Assembly: GCF_018326265.1 (NCBI RefSeq)
Contig: NZ_AP023360.1
Coordinates: 288,501 to 352,500, forward strand
DNA: 64,000 bases
Reading direction: 5' to 3'
Source: Catellatospora sp. IY07-71
GTDB taxonomy: Bacteria; Actinomycetota; Actinomycetes; Mycobacteriales; Micromonosporaceae
Below, piece after piece: positions 1-8,664 of this stretch. Position numbers and translations under genes: made by a program. Numbering within the stretch: position 1 is the stretch's first letter; the number at the start of each line of letters is the position of its first letter. The notes under the pieces are model-generated. The model worked only from the letters and a program-made list of their open reading frames with translations. It was not told where the DNA came from and searched no databases.

Positions 1-151
1 CAACAACGACACAACTTAGACCAGCCGGTAGGGCTGAACGTGCCATCCTGTGACACCGATGTGTCCATCCGTAGGACGTTTCGGGGGTTGCGGTGAAGGT
101 TGTTGCCCATAACGCTCATGGGAGTCCAACCGACAGTCGGAGGCGCGACGC

Positions 152-2658
152 ATGGCAGTCACCGGCGGCGGCGCACCGCCGTGGTCACCACAGTACGTCC
201 GGGACAGCGACGTTCCGGCGGTTTCGGCCAGGCGCCGTGGCCGCCGATCCATCGGCTACCGGCTGCTGCTGCCCATCGGCGTGGCCACGCTGGGTCTCGG
301 CGCGCTGGGCGGTCTGCAGACCTCGGCCGCGATGGAGGAGGCGGAGCAGGCCCGCGCCTCGGGTTTGGTCGCCACGGCGCTGACCGCCACGGTGAAGCTC
401 AACCACCAACTGGAGGAGGAGATCGCCGAGACCGTGGCGCTGCGCCTGCGCGGCGGCAAGGCCGGTGAGGCGCTGCTCGTCGCGCAGCGGCGGCGCACCG
501 ACGACGCGGTGGCCCGCTTCCGGGCGGCGGCGCTGGCGGCGGCCGACTCCGCGCCCGAGGTGCGGCCGATCCTCAACGAAGCCGAGTTCGTCCTGGTCGA
601 GCTGCCGTACCTGCGCGACCGGGCGCAGTTCCCGCTGGTCGGCGCGAACGCCGCCGAGACGTCGCCGGAGGCCGTCTACGACGACCTCACCCACACCATG
701 TTCCTGGTCGGCGAGTCGCTGGGCGAGACGCCGAACGACGACTCGCTGAGCGCGTACGCCGAGGCGGTCGCGGCGCTCAACGCCGTCGAGCACCACGCCT
801 CCGAGCAGCGCGGCCTGCTGCGAGGGGTGTTCAGCCGGGGCCGCTTCGAGCCCGGTGAGCTGGCCGAGCTGGCCGAGCTGCGCGGCGCCGAGCAGGAGCG
901 GCTGCTGCAGTTCGAGCGGGTGGCCGGCGCGCAGACGCGCGCCCGCTACGGCGAGGTGGTGCGCGGTGCCGATGTCGACCGTGCGAAAGAGCTGCTGGCC
1001 GCCGCGCTGGCCGCCGACGCCACCCCTGCCGCACTGCGCGTCGACCCCGACTCCTGGTACATCGCGAAGTCGAACGCGCTGCGCCGGCTCTACCTGTTCG
1101 AGCTGGAGATCATCAACTCGCTGGAGCAGGAGTCGGCCCGGCAGCAGGCCGCCGCCCGGCGCGACGCGCTGCTCACCGGCGCGGGCACGGCGGGCATCAT
1201 CGTGCTGGCGCTGGTCGTGGCGGGGATCCTGGCCGTACGCACCAGCCGCGGCCTGCGCCGGCTGAGCCGGTCCGCGATGGACATCGCCGCCACCGAGCTG
1301 CCCGAGGCGATCGCCGGGGTCTCCGCCGCGCCCAACGTCGAGACGGTACGCCGCCTGGTGCGCACCTCCCACGAGGTGGCCGACAAGGCGCTGGCCGGGC
1401 CGAAGGACGAGATCGGCGAGGTGGGCGCGGCCCTGGCCGCGCTGCACGCGCAGGCGCTGCGGCTGGCCGCCGACCAGGCGATGCTGCGCCACGACATCTC
1501 GACGATGTTCGTGAACCTGTCCCGCCGCGGCCAGACCCTGGTGCAGCGGCAGCTCCACCTGATCGACGAGTTCGAGCGGGGGGAGACCGACCCGCAGGCG
1601 CTGGCGAAGCTGTTCGCGCTGGACCATCTCGCCGCGCGCATGCGCCGCAACGAGGAGAACCTGCTGGTCCTCGCGGGCGGCGAGCCGGGCCGCCGGTTCG
1701 TGCACGCCGAGCTGCTGCTCGACGTGGTGCACGCGGCCGCTGCCGAGATCGACCAGTACGCCCGGGTGGAGACGAACTCCATCGCCGACCTGTCCGTGGT
1801 CGCGCACGCCGTCGGCGACGTGGTGCACCTGCTCGCCGAGCTGCTGGAGAACGCGACCGACTTCTCCCCGCCGAAGAGCCGCGTGCTGGTCTCCACCCGG
1901 CGCGGCGTGGACGGTCTGACCATCAGCATCTTCGACGCGGGCATCGGCATGCCGCCCGCGCAGCTCGACGAGATCAACGAGCGGCTGGCCCGACCGTCCA
2001 TGCTGACCAGTGACCTGGCCCGGACCATGGGTCTGCTGGTGGTGGCGCGGATCGCGGCCCGGCGCGGGATCAAGGTGCAGCTGCGCAGCAGCCCCGGCGG
2101 GGGTACCGTGGCGCTGGTGCTGCTGCCGACGGTGCTGCTCGCCCCGCCGCACAGCGCCGCCACCCGGTTCACCGCGCCGTCCGCGGGCGGCGCGATGCCC
2201 GACGGCGAGATCCTGCGCACCCGCCGCCACGGCTTCCGGGCCGCGGTGCTCAACCCCCCGGCCCCGATCCCCGCTCCCCCGTCCGCCGCGGCCCCGCCCG
2301 CCGCCCTGATCCACTCCGCCGACTTCCCGCCCGCCGCCCTCCCCGCCGCCATCCCCGCGGCGGCCGAGGACGTGCCGACGCAGGCGATCCCTGCGATCCG
2401 GCAGGCACCGCCCCCGTCCACCGCCGAGATCCTGCCCTCGGGCCTGCCGCAGCGCCGTCCCGGGGAACCCACGCCGCCCGCTGACGAGCCCCCCTCCCCC
2501 TCTCATCCGACCGGACCGAACGGCTCCGGCCTCCTGGACCCCGAAGCGGTCCGGGTCCGGCTGTCCGGCCTGGCCGGGGGATCGCGGCCGCTCACCGCGA
2601 ACTCGCCCGCGAGCAACGCCTCTCCGCCCCGCCAGCTACGAAGGAAAGCACTCGATGA
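152..2658 (+). CDS. NIT-type sensor histidine kinase (CvnA-like), apparent frameshift near its 3' end
   Basis: Membrane sensor kinase of the actinobacterial nitrate/nitrite-sensing type. Membrane segments lie near residues 36-58 and 340-362 and enclose a large extracytoplasmic sensor region. A HAMP-like linker, a helical region (RMRRNEENLL near 495) and a HATPase domain follow, with ELLENATDF near 565, DAGIGMP near 597 and a GGGT motif near 650. A Pro/Ala-rich tail follows. The ATG at 152 has CGGAGG 8 bases upstream. As written, the frame does not stop: it runs through the next gene in a meaningless frame and into the lipoprotein at 3080. One extra G in the G run 2576-2580 would instead give a tail ending at TGA 2656-2658, overlapping the next ATG as ATGA. 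I infer an indel or sequencing error and give the corrected end. Confidence 0.8.
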
Positions 2659-3083
2659 CTCAGAACCCCGCGCAGGTCACCGGCGCCGAGGAGATCGGCG
2701 GCCTGGACTGGCTGCTGACCTCGTTCTCCCAGCGCATCGCCGACGTGACCTACGTGCTGGCCGTCTCCGTGGACGGCCTGACCATCGCGCACTCCGACGG
2801 TCTGCGCCAGGACCTCTCCGACCAGCTCGCGGCCATCACGAGCGGGATGGCCAGCCTCACCATCGGCGCGGCGCGCTGCCTCAGCAGCGGTCAGGTGCGC
2901 CAGACGGTGGTGGACATGGACGAAGGCGTGCTGATGATCATGGCGGTACGCGACCGGGCGTTCCTCGCCGTCGTCGCCGCGCCCGGGTGCGACCTGGGCC
3001 AGATCGGATACGAGACCGCGCTGCTCGCGCACCGGGTCGCGTACGCCCTGGAACCGGAGGCACGGGCGGGCGGGCAGTGGTGA
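2655..3083 (+). CDS. Roadblock/LC7 domain protein (CvnB-like)
   Basis: A 142-residue roadblock/LC7 protein. Members of this family pair with NIT-type kinases in actinobacterial conservons and are thought to modulate a small GTPase. The segment LDWLLTSFSQRIADVTYVLA followed by VSVDGLTIAHSD is typical of the fold. The ATG overlaps the repaired kinase stop (ATGA), with AAGGAAAG 7-14 bases upstream. The usual conservon partners, a DUF742 protein and a Ras-like GTPase, do not follow. A binding lipoprotein takes their place, overlapping by GTGA, so this looks like a reduced or rearranged conservon. Confidence 0.9.
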   Translation: MTQNPAQVTGAEEIGGLDWLLTSFSQRIADVTYVLAVSVDGLTIAHSDGLRQDLSDQLAAITSGMASLTIGAARCLSSGQVRQTVVDMDEGVLMIMAVRDRAFLAVVAAPGCDLGQIGYETALLAHRVAYALEPEARAGGQW

Positions 3084-4054
3084 CGCGCCGCCGGCTGGGC
3101 CTGCTGCTCTGCGCGCTGCTGGTGCCCGCGATCGCCGCGTGCACGGGGGACCCGGCGGCGACGGCGGCGCAGGCCTGGCACGGCGGCACGCTGACCATCG
3201 GCACCGGCCCCACCAACGGGGTGTTCAACCAGGTCGGTGGCGGTTACGCCGACATCGTCAACCGCCACCTGGAGGGCTATGAGGCGCTCGCCCCGCCGAC
3301 CAACGGCGCGGGCGATAACCTCCAGCGCCTCGCGATCGACGACGTGCAGGTCGCGTTCACCTTCGCCGACACGGCAGCCGACGCCGCCGCCGGCAAGGGC
3401 TCGTTCGAGGGCAAGCCGGTGAAGTTCAAGGCGCTGGCGCGCATCTTCAACGGCTACACCCACCTGGTGGTGCGCGCGAACTCCGGCATCACGTCGATCA
3501 AGCAGCTCAAGGGCAAGCGCGTCGCCACCGGCCCGCCGAACTCCGGCACCGAACTGGTGGCGCTGCGGCTGCTGGGCGCGGCCGGGCTGGACGTCAAACG
3601 CGACATCACGCAGGTCTCGGCGTCGCTGGCCCAGATGGGGACGCTGATGAAGGCCGGCGACCTGGACGCCATGTTCTACGCCGCGGGCCTGCCCACCGTC
3701 GGCGTGCAGGCGCTGTTCGCGCAGTCGCCGGGCACGTTCACGCTGCTGCCCACCGAGGAGCTGTTCCTCACCATGGGCAAGACATACCCGGACGTCTACG
3801 CCCCTGGCAAGATCCCGAAGGCGATGTACGGGCTCAGCGCCGACGTCACCGTGGTCGCCGTGCCGAACCTGATCGTCGTACGCGACGACATGCCGGAGGA
3901 GCTGGCGTTCCGGCTCACCCAGCTGATCTTCGACTACCAGTCGGAGCTGGCCGCGGTGCACCCGGAGGGCGACAACATCAGCCGGGACATCGCCGCGCTG
4001 GTGTCGCCGCTGCAGCTGCATCCGGGCGCCGGCCGCTTCTACGGGGTGAGCTGA
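3080..4054 (+). CDS. TAXI-family solute-binding lipoprotein
   Basis: Predicted extracellular lipoprotein of the TAXI (TRAP-associated) binding-protein family, 324 residues. The signal peptide ends in a lipobox (AIAAC) with the modified Cys at residue 21. Motifs LTIGTGPTNGVFNQVGGGYA and LKGKRVATGPPNSGTEL are characteristic of TAXI proteins. The GTG at 3080 overlaps the upstream stop as GTGA; GTG 3077 is an alternative. No TRAP permease gene is adjacent, so the protein may present a ligand to the upstream sensor kinase rather than feed a transporter. That role is inference from context. Confidence 0.88.
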   Translation: MTRRRLGLLLCALLVPAIAACTGDPAATAAQAWHGGTLTIGTGPTNGVFNQVGGGYADIVNRHLEGYEALAPPTNGAGDNLQRLAIDDVQVAFTFADTAADAAAGKGSFEGKPVKFKALARIFNGYTHLVVRANSGITSIKQLKGKRVATGPPNSGTELVALRLLGAAGLDVKRDITQVSASLAQMGTLMKAGDLDAMFYAAGLPTVGVQALFAQSPGTFTLLPTEELFLTMGKTYPDVYAPGKIPKAMYGLSADVTVVAVPNLIVVRDDMPEELAFRLTQLIFDYQSELAAVHPEGDNISRDIAALVSPLQLHPGAGRFYGVS

Positions 4055-4162
4055 GCGCGAGATCATCCAGACGCCGGACAGACCCGGTGATCGCGGCGTA
4101 GCGTCGGGCTGAGCCGTTTGACCCCGGCCCGCTACGCGACCGGGATCGCCGGGAGGTGCGCG

Positions 4163-4690
4163 ATGCCGTTCTTCGTTGCCATCTGGTTCACCACCGTCGT
4201 CGGCTGGCTGATCCACGTCACCGTGGACAAACACCGCCACCGGCGCACCAGACACCGGGTCGTCGAGCTGGCCCTGCTGTGGCTCATGGTCTGCGGGGCG
4301 GGCGTCTGGGGGGTGATCGGCGCGCTCAGTCACATCGGACCGACGTCGGACCAGACCGCCGAGCAGATCGGCTACACCCAGTCGATGTTCCAGTGGGAGG
4401 TCGGCTTCGGTGACCTCGCGGTCGCCGTGCTCGCCATCGGCTGCGCCTGGCCGCGCCTGCGCGGCACCTGGCTCACCGCGGCGGTCGTCACGCTGGCCAT
4501 CTCGTTCTGGGGCGACGCCTGGGGTCACTTCAACCAGTGGGTGTTCCACGGCAACACCGCGCCCGCCAACGTCTACGCGCTGCCCTCGGACATCGTCATG
4601 CCGCTGCTGGCCGTCATCCTGCTGGTGATGTACCGCCGCGGCGCCCCAGCAGCGGACGCCGCGGCGGTCCCGGTCAGGCCTCAGGCCTGA
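4163..4690 (+). CDS. Four-helix integral membrane protein (DUF6790-like)
   Basis: A 175-residue protein with about four hydrophobic helices (starting near residues 3, 35, 80 and 140) and conserved-looking polar motifs QSMFQWEVGFGDLAVA and WGDAWGHFNQWVFHGN between them. The overall pattern recalls DUF6790 membrane proteins, but I cannot confirm the family. The ATG at 4163 has GGGAGG 7 bases upstream and is preferred over a TTG at 4118. The gene converges on the ferredoxin gene; their stop codons lie in one shared palindrome. Function unknown. Confidence 0.75.
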   Translation: MPFFVAIWFTTVVGWLIHVTVDKHRHRRTRHRVVELALLWLMVCGAGVWGVIGALSHIGPTSDQTAEQIGYTQSMFQWEVGFGDLAVAVLAIGCAWPRLRGTWLTAAVVTLAISFWGDAWGHFNQWVFHGNTAPANVYALPSDIVMPLLAVILLVMYRRGAPAADAAAVPVRPQA

Positions 4691-4695
4691 CCGGG
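4669..4695. terminator. Bidirectional terminator palindrome containing two stop codons
   Basis: Arms of 12 bp (CCCGGTCAGGCC at 4669-4680 and its complement at 4684-4695) are separated by three bases. The plus-strand stop TGA 4688-4690 and the minus-strand stop TGA 4683-4681 both fall inside, so the two converging genes overlap by 10 bp within the hairpin. Confidence 0.75.
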
Positions 4696-5019
4696 AGCCT
4701 GTATCACGTACGGCATCAGCGCCACCGGCAGCTCGGCGGCGCCGGGACCACCCGCCGCGGCCCAGGATGCGACGTACTCCACCACCGACTCGTCGAGCAC
4801 CCCGCCCAGCCACACCGGACGCCCGCCCGCCCGCCGCCCGCTCGGCCGCGGGTGCACCACCATCACGTTCGAGTGCTCGCACACGTCCAGGCAGGTCGCG
4901 ACGCGTACCCGCACGCCCGCCTTCTCAAGCTGCCGCAGCTGCCCGTCGTGGTCGGTGCCGGGATGCTTGCGGTCCGTACCGCAGCAGCAGTCGCGGCACA
5001 CGGTGATCCTGGCCTTCAC
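4681..5019 (-). CDS. (2Fe-2S) ferredoxin domain protein of a cobalamin locus
   Basis: A 112-residue thioredoxin-fold [2Fe-2S] ferredoxin. Candidate cluster ligands are in CRDCCCGTD near the N terminus and in TCLDVCEHSNV in the middle. The GTG start at 5019 overlaps the cbtA stop (GTGA), so it is the last gene of the riboswitch-controlled cbtB-cbtA unit. Ferredoxins of this type recur beside actinobacterial cobalamin genes and probably deliver electrons to a B12-related reductase. The exact partner is unknown. Confidence 0.82.
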   Translation of the reverse strand: MKARITVCRDCCCGTDRKHPGTDHDGQLRQLEKAGVRVRVATCLDVCEHSNVMVVHPRPSGRRAGGRPVWLGGVLDESVVEYVASWAAAGGPGAAELPVALMPYVIQAPGQA

Positions 5020-5744
5020 ACGGCCGCCCGGGTCGCCACGGCGGCGTCCGCGGCCGTCGCGGCCCGCAGCCCGGCCAGCCCGAACCCGACGCCGAGCCCG
5101 GCCCACAGCACCGCCGAGGCCAGCAGCGACAGCACGCGGAAGCTCCACAGCAGGTCCGCGGGCGTGCCGATCGGGTCACCCGAGGAGGGCAGCAGAAACA
5201 GCAGCGCCAGCCCGAGCACCACGACGCCCACCGGCGCCAGGTGCCGCACCGGCAGGGCCGCCCCGCGCTGCGCCAGCCGCTGCGCCAGCAGGCCCGCCGC
5301 CGACATCGTGGCCAGGCCGATCGCTATCGCGGCCAGCCAGGTCACGGTGCGGGCCTGCTGCGTCGCCTCGCTGCCCACGCCCGGCGGGTTGGTCGGGAAC
5401 CGCAGGAACGGCAGCAGGCTCACGCCCAGGAACCCGGCCCCCGCCAGGCGCAGCGACCGGCCCCACGGGTCGGCGGCCGGGTCACGGCGGTGCAGCACCG
5501 CGTAGACCAGGCCGAACAGCAGGCCGATCGCCATCCCGGTGAGGACCACCGAGACCAGCAGGCCGGCGTACTGGGTGTCGCGGCTGAACAGCTCCGCGCC
5601 GTGGCCCGCGCCGGCGGAGGCGTGCTCCAGCTCGATCGCCCGGTCGATGACCGGCTCGGCGAGCACCAGCGAGACCAGGGCGGAGGCGGCACCGGCGCAC
5701 ACGCCGGCCAGCCCGCCCCGCCCCATCAGGGAGAGCAGGGACAT
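5016..5744 (-). CDS. cbtA: CbtA cobalt transporter subunit
   Basis: Predicted five-helix inner-membrane protein of 242 residues in the CbtA family, a cobalt uptake component usually encoded beside CbtB and controlled by B12 riboswitches. Helices include LVSVVLTGMAIGLLFGLVYA and WLAAIAIGLATMSAAGLL; PFLRFPTNPPGV is a characteristic CbtA motif. The ATG at 5744 lies 11 bases after the cbtB stop and the stop overlaps the ferredoxin start. Operon order and riboswitch context agree with the assignment. Confidence 0.92.
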   Translation of the reverse strand: MSLLSLMGRGGLAGVCAGAASALVSLVLAEPVIDRAIELEHASAGAGHGAELFSRDTQYAGLLVSVVLTGMAIGLLFGLVYAVLHRRDPAADPWGRSLRLAGAGFLGVSLLPFLRFPTNPPGVGSEATQQARTVTWLAAIAIGLATMSAAGLLAQRLAQRGAALPVRHLAPVGVVVLGLALLFLLPSSGDPIGTPADLLWSFRVLSLLASAVLWAGLGVGFGLAGLRAATAADAAVATRAAV

Positions 5745-5755
5745 GTCCGCCCCGC

Positions 5756-5983
5756 TCAGTGGCAGTTCGCGGCGAACAGGTGCCGTCCGTCGTGGGACAG
5801 CTCGTGCAGGTAGTTCGCGCTGCGGGAGAGCTCCCCGTACAGCGGGGACAGCAGTGCGCCCTGGTCCAGGAACACCGCGTACAGGATGAAGAGCGCCAGC
5901 GCGACCAGCAGACCGGCGATGAGCTGGTCCCGCAGCCGGGTAGCGGCCCCGGTCGCCTCGACAGGGGTGGACAACGCACCCAT
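5756..5983 (-). CDS. cbtB: CbtB small cobalt transporter subunit
   Basis: A 75-residue single-helix membrane protein (LIAGLLVALALFILYAVFLD) with a His-containing C-terminal end (HELSHDGRHLFAANCH), as in CbtB subunits, where histidines are thought to bind cobalt. The ATG at 5983 has GAAGGAGG 7 bases upstream. It is the first gene after the cobalamin riboswitch at 6025-6178, so adenosylcobalamin is expected to repress it. Confidence 0.93.
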   Translation of the reverse strand: MGALSTPVEATGAATRLRDQLIAGLLVALALFILYAVFLDQGALLSPLYGELSRSANYLHELSHDGRHLFAANCH

Positions 5984-6024
5984 GACAAACCTCCTTCTCG
6001 GGGTTCACCGCCCCGAACTGGACA

Positions 6025-6178
6025 ACGACGGGTCAGTGTCCTGACTCCCGGGTGGTTGGCGTGTCGCGCGTGCCGCGCCTTCCAGCCGCATGGGCGGCCG
6101 TGGCTCGTTGCGGGGCGCTCCCCGGTCACAGTGGCGGGACCGTCCCGGATTCACACCGGGTTCCTGCGCACCGTCGTC
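6025..6178 (-). promoter_or_regulatory. Cobalamin riboswitch upstream of cbtB
   Basis: On the minus strand the conserved B12-box core GCCACTG (6135-6129) and the downstream GGGAGTCAGGACACTGACC segment (near 6050-6031) occur in the order and spacing of cobalamin riboswitches. GAACCCGGTGTGAATCCGGG precedes the core. The element ends about 40 bases before the cbtB ATG, near its ribosome binding site, so it could act on translation, termination or both. Confidence 0.95.
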
Positions 6179-6289
6179 TGATGTGTACTTGTAGCAACCA
6201 CCATGCCAGCGTCCTCGTGGGCGAGTCAAACCCCGGATCTGGTGATATCGCCGATGCGGCGCGGCCGGGCCCGCGGCCACCATGGCCGC

Positions 6290-7660
6290 ATGACGAAGCA
6301 TCCGCGCAGGCTGGGCACCGCCGTCGCGCTCGCCCTCGCCGTGGCGCTGACCCCGGGCGGCATCGGGTACGCCGACGACGCGCGCACGCCGATCGCCGTG
6401 CCGACGGTGTCCGCGCCGATCCCGGGCGCCGTGCCGGGCGACCGGCTGTCCCCCGTGCTGGCGGACACCTACCCGTTCTTCTCCACGCCCGACGACCTGG
6501 CCCGGCACGGCTACGTCGAGCAGGAGTTCCACCTGTCCGGGGTGGCCGACGGCTGGGACCAGCTCGGCGTGCAGGTCGCCACCGACGTGCCGTACCGGAC
6601 CCGGATCATCGTGCGGCGGCCGGTGCACCGGGCCGCCTTCAACGGCACCGCCCTGGTCGAGTGGCAGAACGTGACCGCCGGCTACGACCTCGACGCGCTG
6701 TGGAACGGCGAGGCGATCATGCGGGCGGGCTACGCCTGGATCGGCGTCTCCGCGCAGCGCGTCGGCGTCGACCAGCTACGGGCCTGGAGCCCCACCCGGT
6801 ACGGCACGCTGGACGTCACCGGCGGCGGCACGTACCGGGCCGACGAGCTGTCGTACGACATCTTCGCCCAGGCCGCGAAGGCGCTCGGCGGGCCGGGCTC
6901 ACCGCTGGGCCGGCTCGACGTGCGCACCCTGCTCGCGGTCGGCGCGTCCCAGTCGGCGGCCCGGATGACCGTCTACTACCAGCACATCCTGCCCAAGGTC
7001 GAGCCGGTGTTCGACGGGTACGCGTTCATCGTCGGCAACGCCCCGACCCGGGTCGGCGACGAGCCGGTGTTCCAGGTGCTGTCCGAGACCGACGTACGCA
7101 CCCCGGTGCGCCCGTCCCCGGACACCGACCGGTTCCGCCGCTGGGAGGTGGCCGGTGGCGCGCACTCGGGCTGGCGCGGGCAGGAGTACCGCAATCCGAT
7201 CTCGGTGCGCGATCTCGGCGCCGCGCCGGTGTACGACTGCGCGCTGCCCCCGTTCAGCCGCGTCCCGGTGCACCACGCCACCGCGGCCGCGTACGACCAC
7301 CTGGGCCGCTGGGTGCGCAGCGGCACCCCGCCGCCGGTCGCCGAGCCGCTCGTGTTCAACGCCGACGGCACCAAGGCGCGCGACGGCCTGGGCCTGGCCA
7401 TCGGCGGGATCCGCTACTCGCAGCTGACCGTGCCCACCGCGGTCAGCACCGGCGACAACGCCGGCCAGTCGTTCTGCTTCCTGTTCGGCTCCCACCAGCC
7501 CTTCGACGAGCCCACGCTGGACCGGCTGTACCCCACCCACGGCGGCTATCTCGCCAAGGTCGTGCTCGCCGACCTGCGCAACGTCGGCGCGGGCTACCTG
7601 CTGCCGGCCGACGCCCGCACCAACCTCCGCGAGGCGATCGCCTCCGGCGTCGGCCGCTGA
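6290..7660 (+). CDS. Secreted alpha/beta hydrolase domain protein (Abhydrolase_10-like)
   Basis: A 456-residue exported protein with a cleavable signal peptide (residues 1 to about 27). The body matches the alpha/beta-hydrolase family with a GASQSA nucleophile elbow (AVGASQSAARM) and a late conserved His in AGGAHSG. Motifs ALVEWQNVTAGYDLDALW and HQPFDEPTLDRLYP are typical of the family. ATG 6290 is chosen because it begins a normal signal peptide; an upstream in-frame start at 6203 would bury it. Substrate unknown. It is divergent from the cbtB riboswitch. Confidence 0.82.
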   Translation: MTKHPRRLGTAVALALAVALTPGGIGYADDARTPIAVPTVSAPIPGAVPGDRLSPVLADTYPFFSTPDDLARHGYVEQEFHLSGVADGWDQLGVQVATDVPYRTRIIVRRPVHRAAFNGTALVEWQNVTAGYDLDALWNGEAIMRAGYAWIGVSAQRVGVDQLRAWSPTRYGTLDVTGGGTYRADELSYDIFAQAAKALGGPGSPLGRLDVRTLLAVGASQSAARMTVYYQHILPKVEPVFDGYAFIVGNAPTRVGDEPVFQVLSETDVRTPVRPSPDTDRFRRWEVAGGAHSGWRGQEYRNPISVRDLGAAPVYDCALPPFSRVPVHHATAAAYDHLGRWVRSGTPPPVAEPLVFNADGTKARDGLGLAIGGIRYSQLTVPTAVSTGDNAGQSFCFLFGSHQPFDEPTLDRLYPTHGGYLAKVVLADLRNVGAGYLLPADARTNLREAIASGVGR

Positions 7661-7663
7661 ACC

Positions 7664-7706
7664 CTGCCGGACCCGGCCCCGCGCCCACGGGACCGGGTCC
7701 GGCGGG
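7664..7706. terminator. Bidirectional terminator between converging genes
   Basis: Arms GCCGGACCCGG (7666-7676) and CCGGGTCCGGC (7693-7703) form an 11-bp stem. It lies between the hydrolase stop and the end of cbiX, so it probably terminates both the hydrolase transcript and the long corrinoid operon. Confidence 0.7.
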
Positions 7707-7708
7707 CA

Positions 7709-8596
7709 CTAGGCGTGGTGGTGGTGATGGTGGGTGTGGTCGTGGTCGTCCGGGTGGTGGTGCGGGGTCTGGGCCGCGCCGACGCGGTCCTCGAAGCCGG
7801 GCAGCCGCACCCGGTACACGCAGCTGTCGCAGTTCATGCGGATGTCCCCCGCCAGCGCCTCGTCGTAACGCTCGATCACCAGGTCGGCCAGCTCGTCGGT
7901 GTCGCCGAGCACGGCGGCCGTGCGCACCTCGGTGTCCGGGCGCGCCTTCGCCCACGCGGCTGTCTGCTCGGCGACGCGGCGCGGCAGCACGCCGGTGAAG
8001 AGGAAGTACGGCAGCACCACGATGTGCCGCGCGCCCAGCGCCGCGCAGCGGTCCAGGCCCGCGGGCACGCCGGGCGCGGCGAGCGAGACGAAGGCGTACT
8101 CCACCCCGGCCACCGCCGCCGTCTCGGCCAGCAGCCGCGCGGCCCGTGCCACCTCGGCGTTGGCGTCCGGATCGGTGGAACCCCGGCCGACGAGCAGCAC
8201 CGTGGTCGCGCCGTCCGCACCGGCCTGGGCCAGCCGCTCCCGCAGCAGCGCCAGGATCACCGGGTGCACGCCGAGCGGGCGGCCGTACGCCACCGCCAGC
8301 CCCGGATGCCGGTGCTGCTCGCGGGCCAGCGCGGCGGGGATGTCGCCCTTGGCGTGCCCGGCCGCGACCAGCATCAGCGGCACCGCCGCCAGCCTGCGGT
8401 GCCCGGCCGCGACCAGCCCGGCCACGGCCTCGCCCAGCGGCGGCGGGGACAGCTCGATGAACCCGCCGCCGACGGTCACCCCACGCGGGGCCAGGCGCTT
8501 GCCGACCCGGTCGGTGAAGGCGCGGAAGTCCTCCGCGCCGTCGGCGTCGGACGTGCCGTGCCCGGCGATGAGCAGCGCGGGCGGGGTGGTGGTCAC
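7709..8596 (-). CDS. cbiX: Sirohydrochlorin cobaltochelatase, CbiX type
   Basis: A 295-residue two-domain CbiX-like chelatase that inserts Co2+ into sirohydrochlorin. The first half carries LLIAGHGTSD (metal-binding His 13) and VAAGHAKGDIP; the second repeats the fold (VLLVGRGSTDPDAN, VLPYFLFTGVLPRR). The tail is a natural His-rich metal-binding segment (HDHTHHHHHHA). The GTG at 8596 has AGGAGG 7-12 bases upstream. It is the last gene of the corrinoid operon, 68 bases after cobH. A chelatase that acts before ring contraction marks the early-insertion route, in contrast with cobN further on. Confidence 0.92.
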   Translation of the reverse strand: MTTTPPALLIAGHGTSDADGAEDFRAFTDRVGKRLAPRGVTVGGGFIELSPPPLGEAVAGLVAAGHRRLAAVPLMLVAAGHAKGDIPAALAREQHRHPGLAVAYGRPLGVHPVILALLRERLAQAGADGATTVLLVGRGSTDPDANAEVARAARLLAETAAVAGVEYAFVSLAAPGVPAGLDRCAALGARHIVVLPYFLFTGVLPRRVAEQTAAWAKARPDTEVRTAAVLGDTDELADLVIERYDEALAGDIRMNCDSCVYRVRLPGFEDRVGAAQTPHHHPDDHDHTHHHHHHA

Positions 8597-8664
8597 GGTC
8601 TCTCCTCCTGAGGGTCTGCGTGTCCTGCTCGGCAACCTCTGGGTCGCCGCGGGTCGGTGCCTCA

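Noticed and set aside
16-252. Short minus-strand open frame upstream of the kinase.
   Set aside because: No ribosome binding site or recognisable protein, and it overlaps the kinase start and its upstream region.
185-2506. Long open frame on the minus strand opposite the kinase (773 codons).
   Set aside because: It is a high-GC shadow: Arg/Gly/His-rich, without family motifs, and antisense to a clear kinase.
152-4054. A single 1300-residue kinase-lipoprotein fusion.
   Set aside because: The middle third is a meaningless Arg/His-rich frame that lies across an intact roadblock gene with its own ribosome binding site, and a one-base change gives three normal, overlapping genes.
7709-7735. Six consecutive histidines as a vector-derived tag.
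   Set aside because: The His-rich tail is interspersed with Asp and Thr, uses native codons and is normal for CbiX-type metal chelatases.
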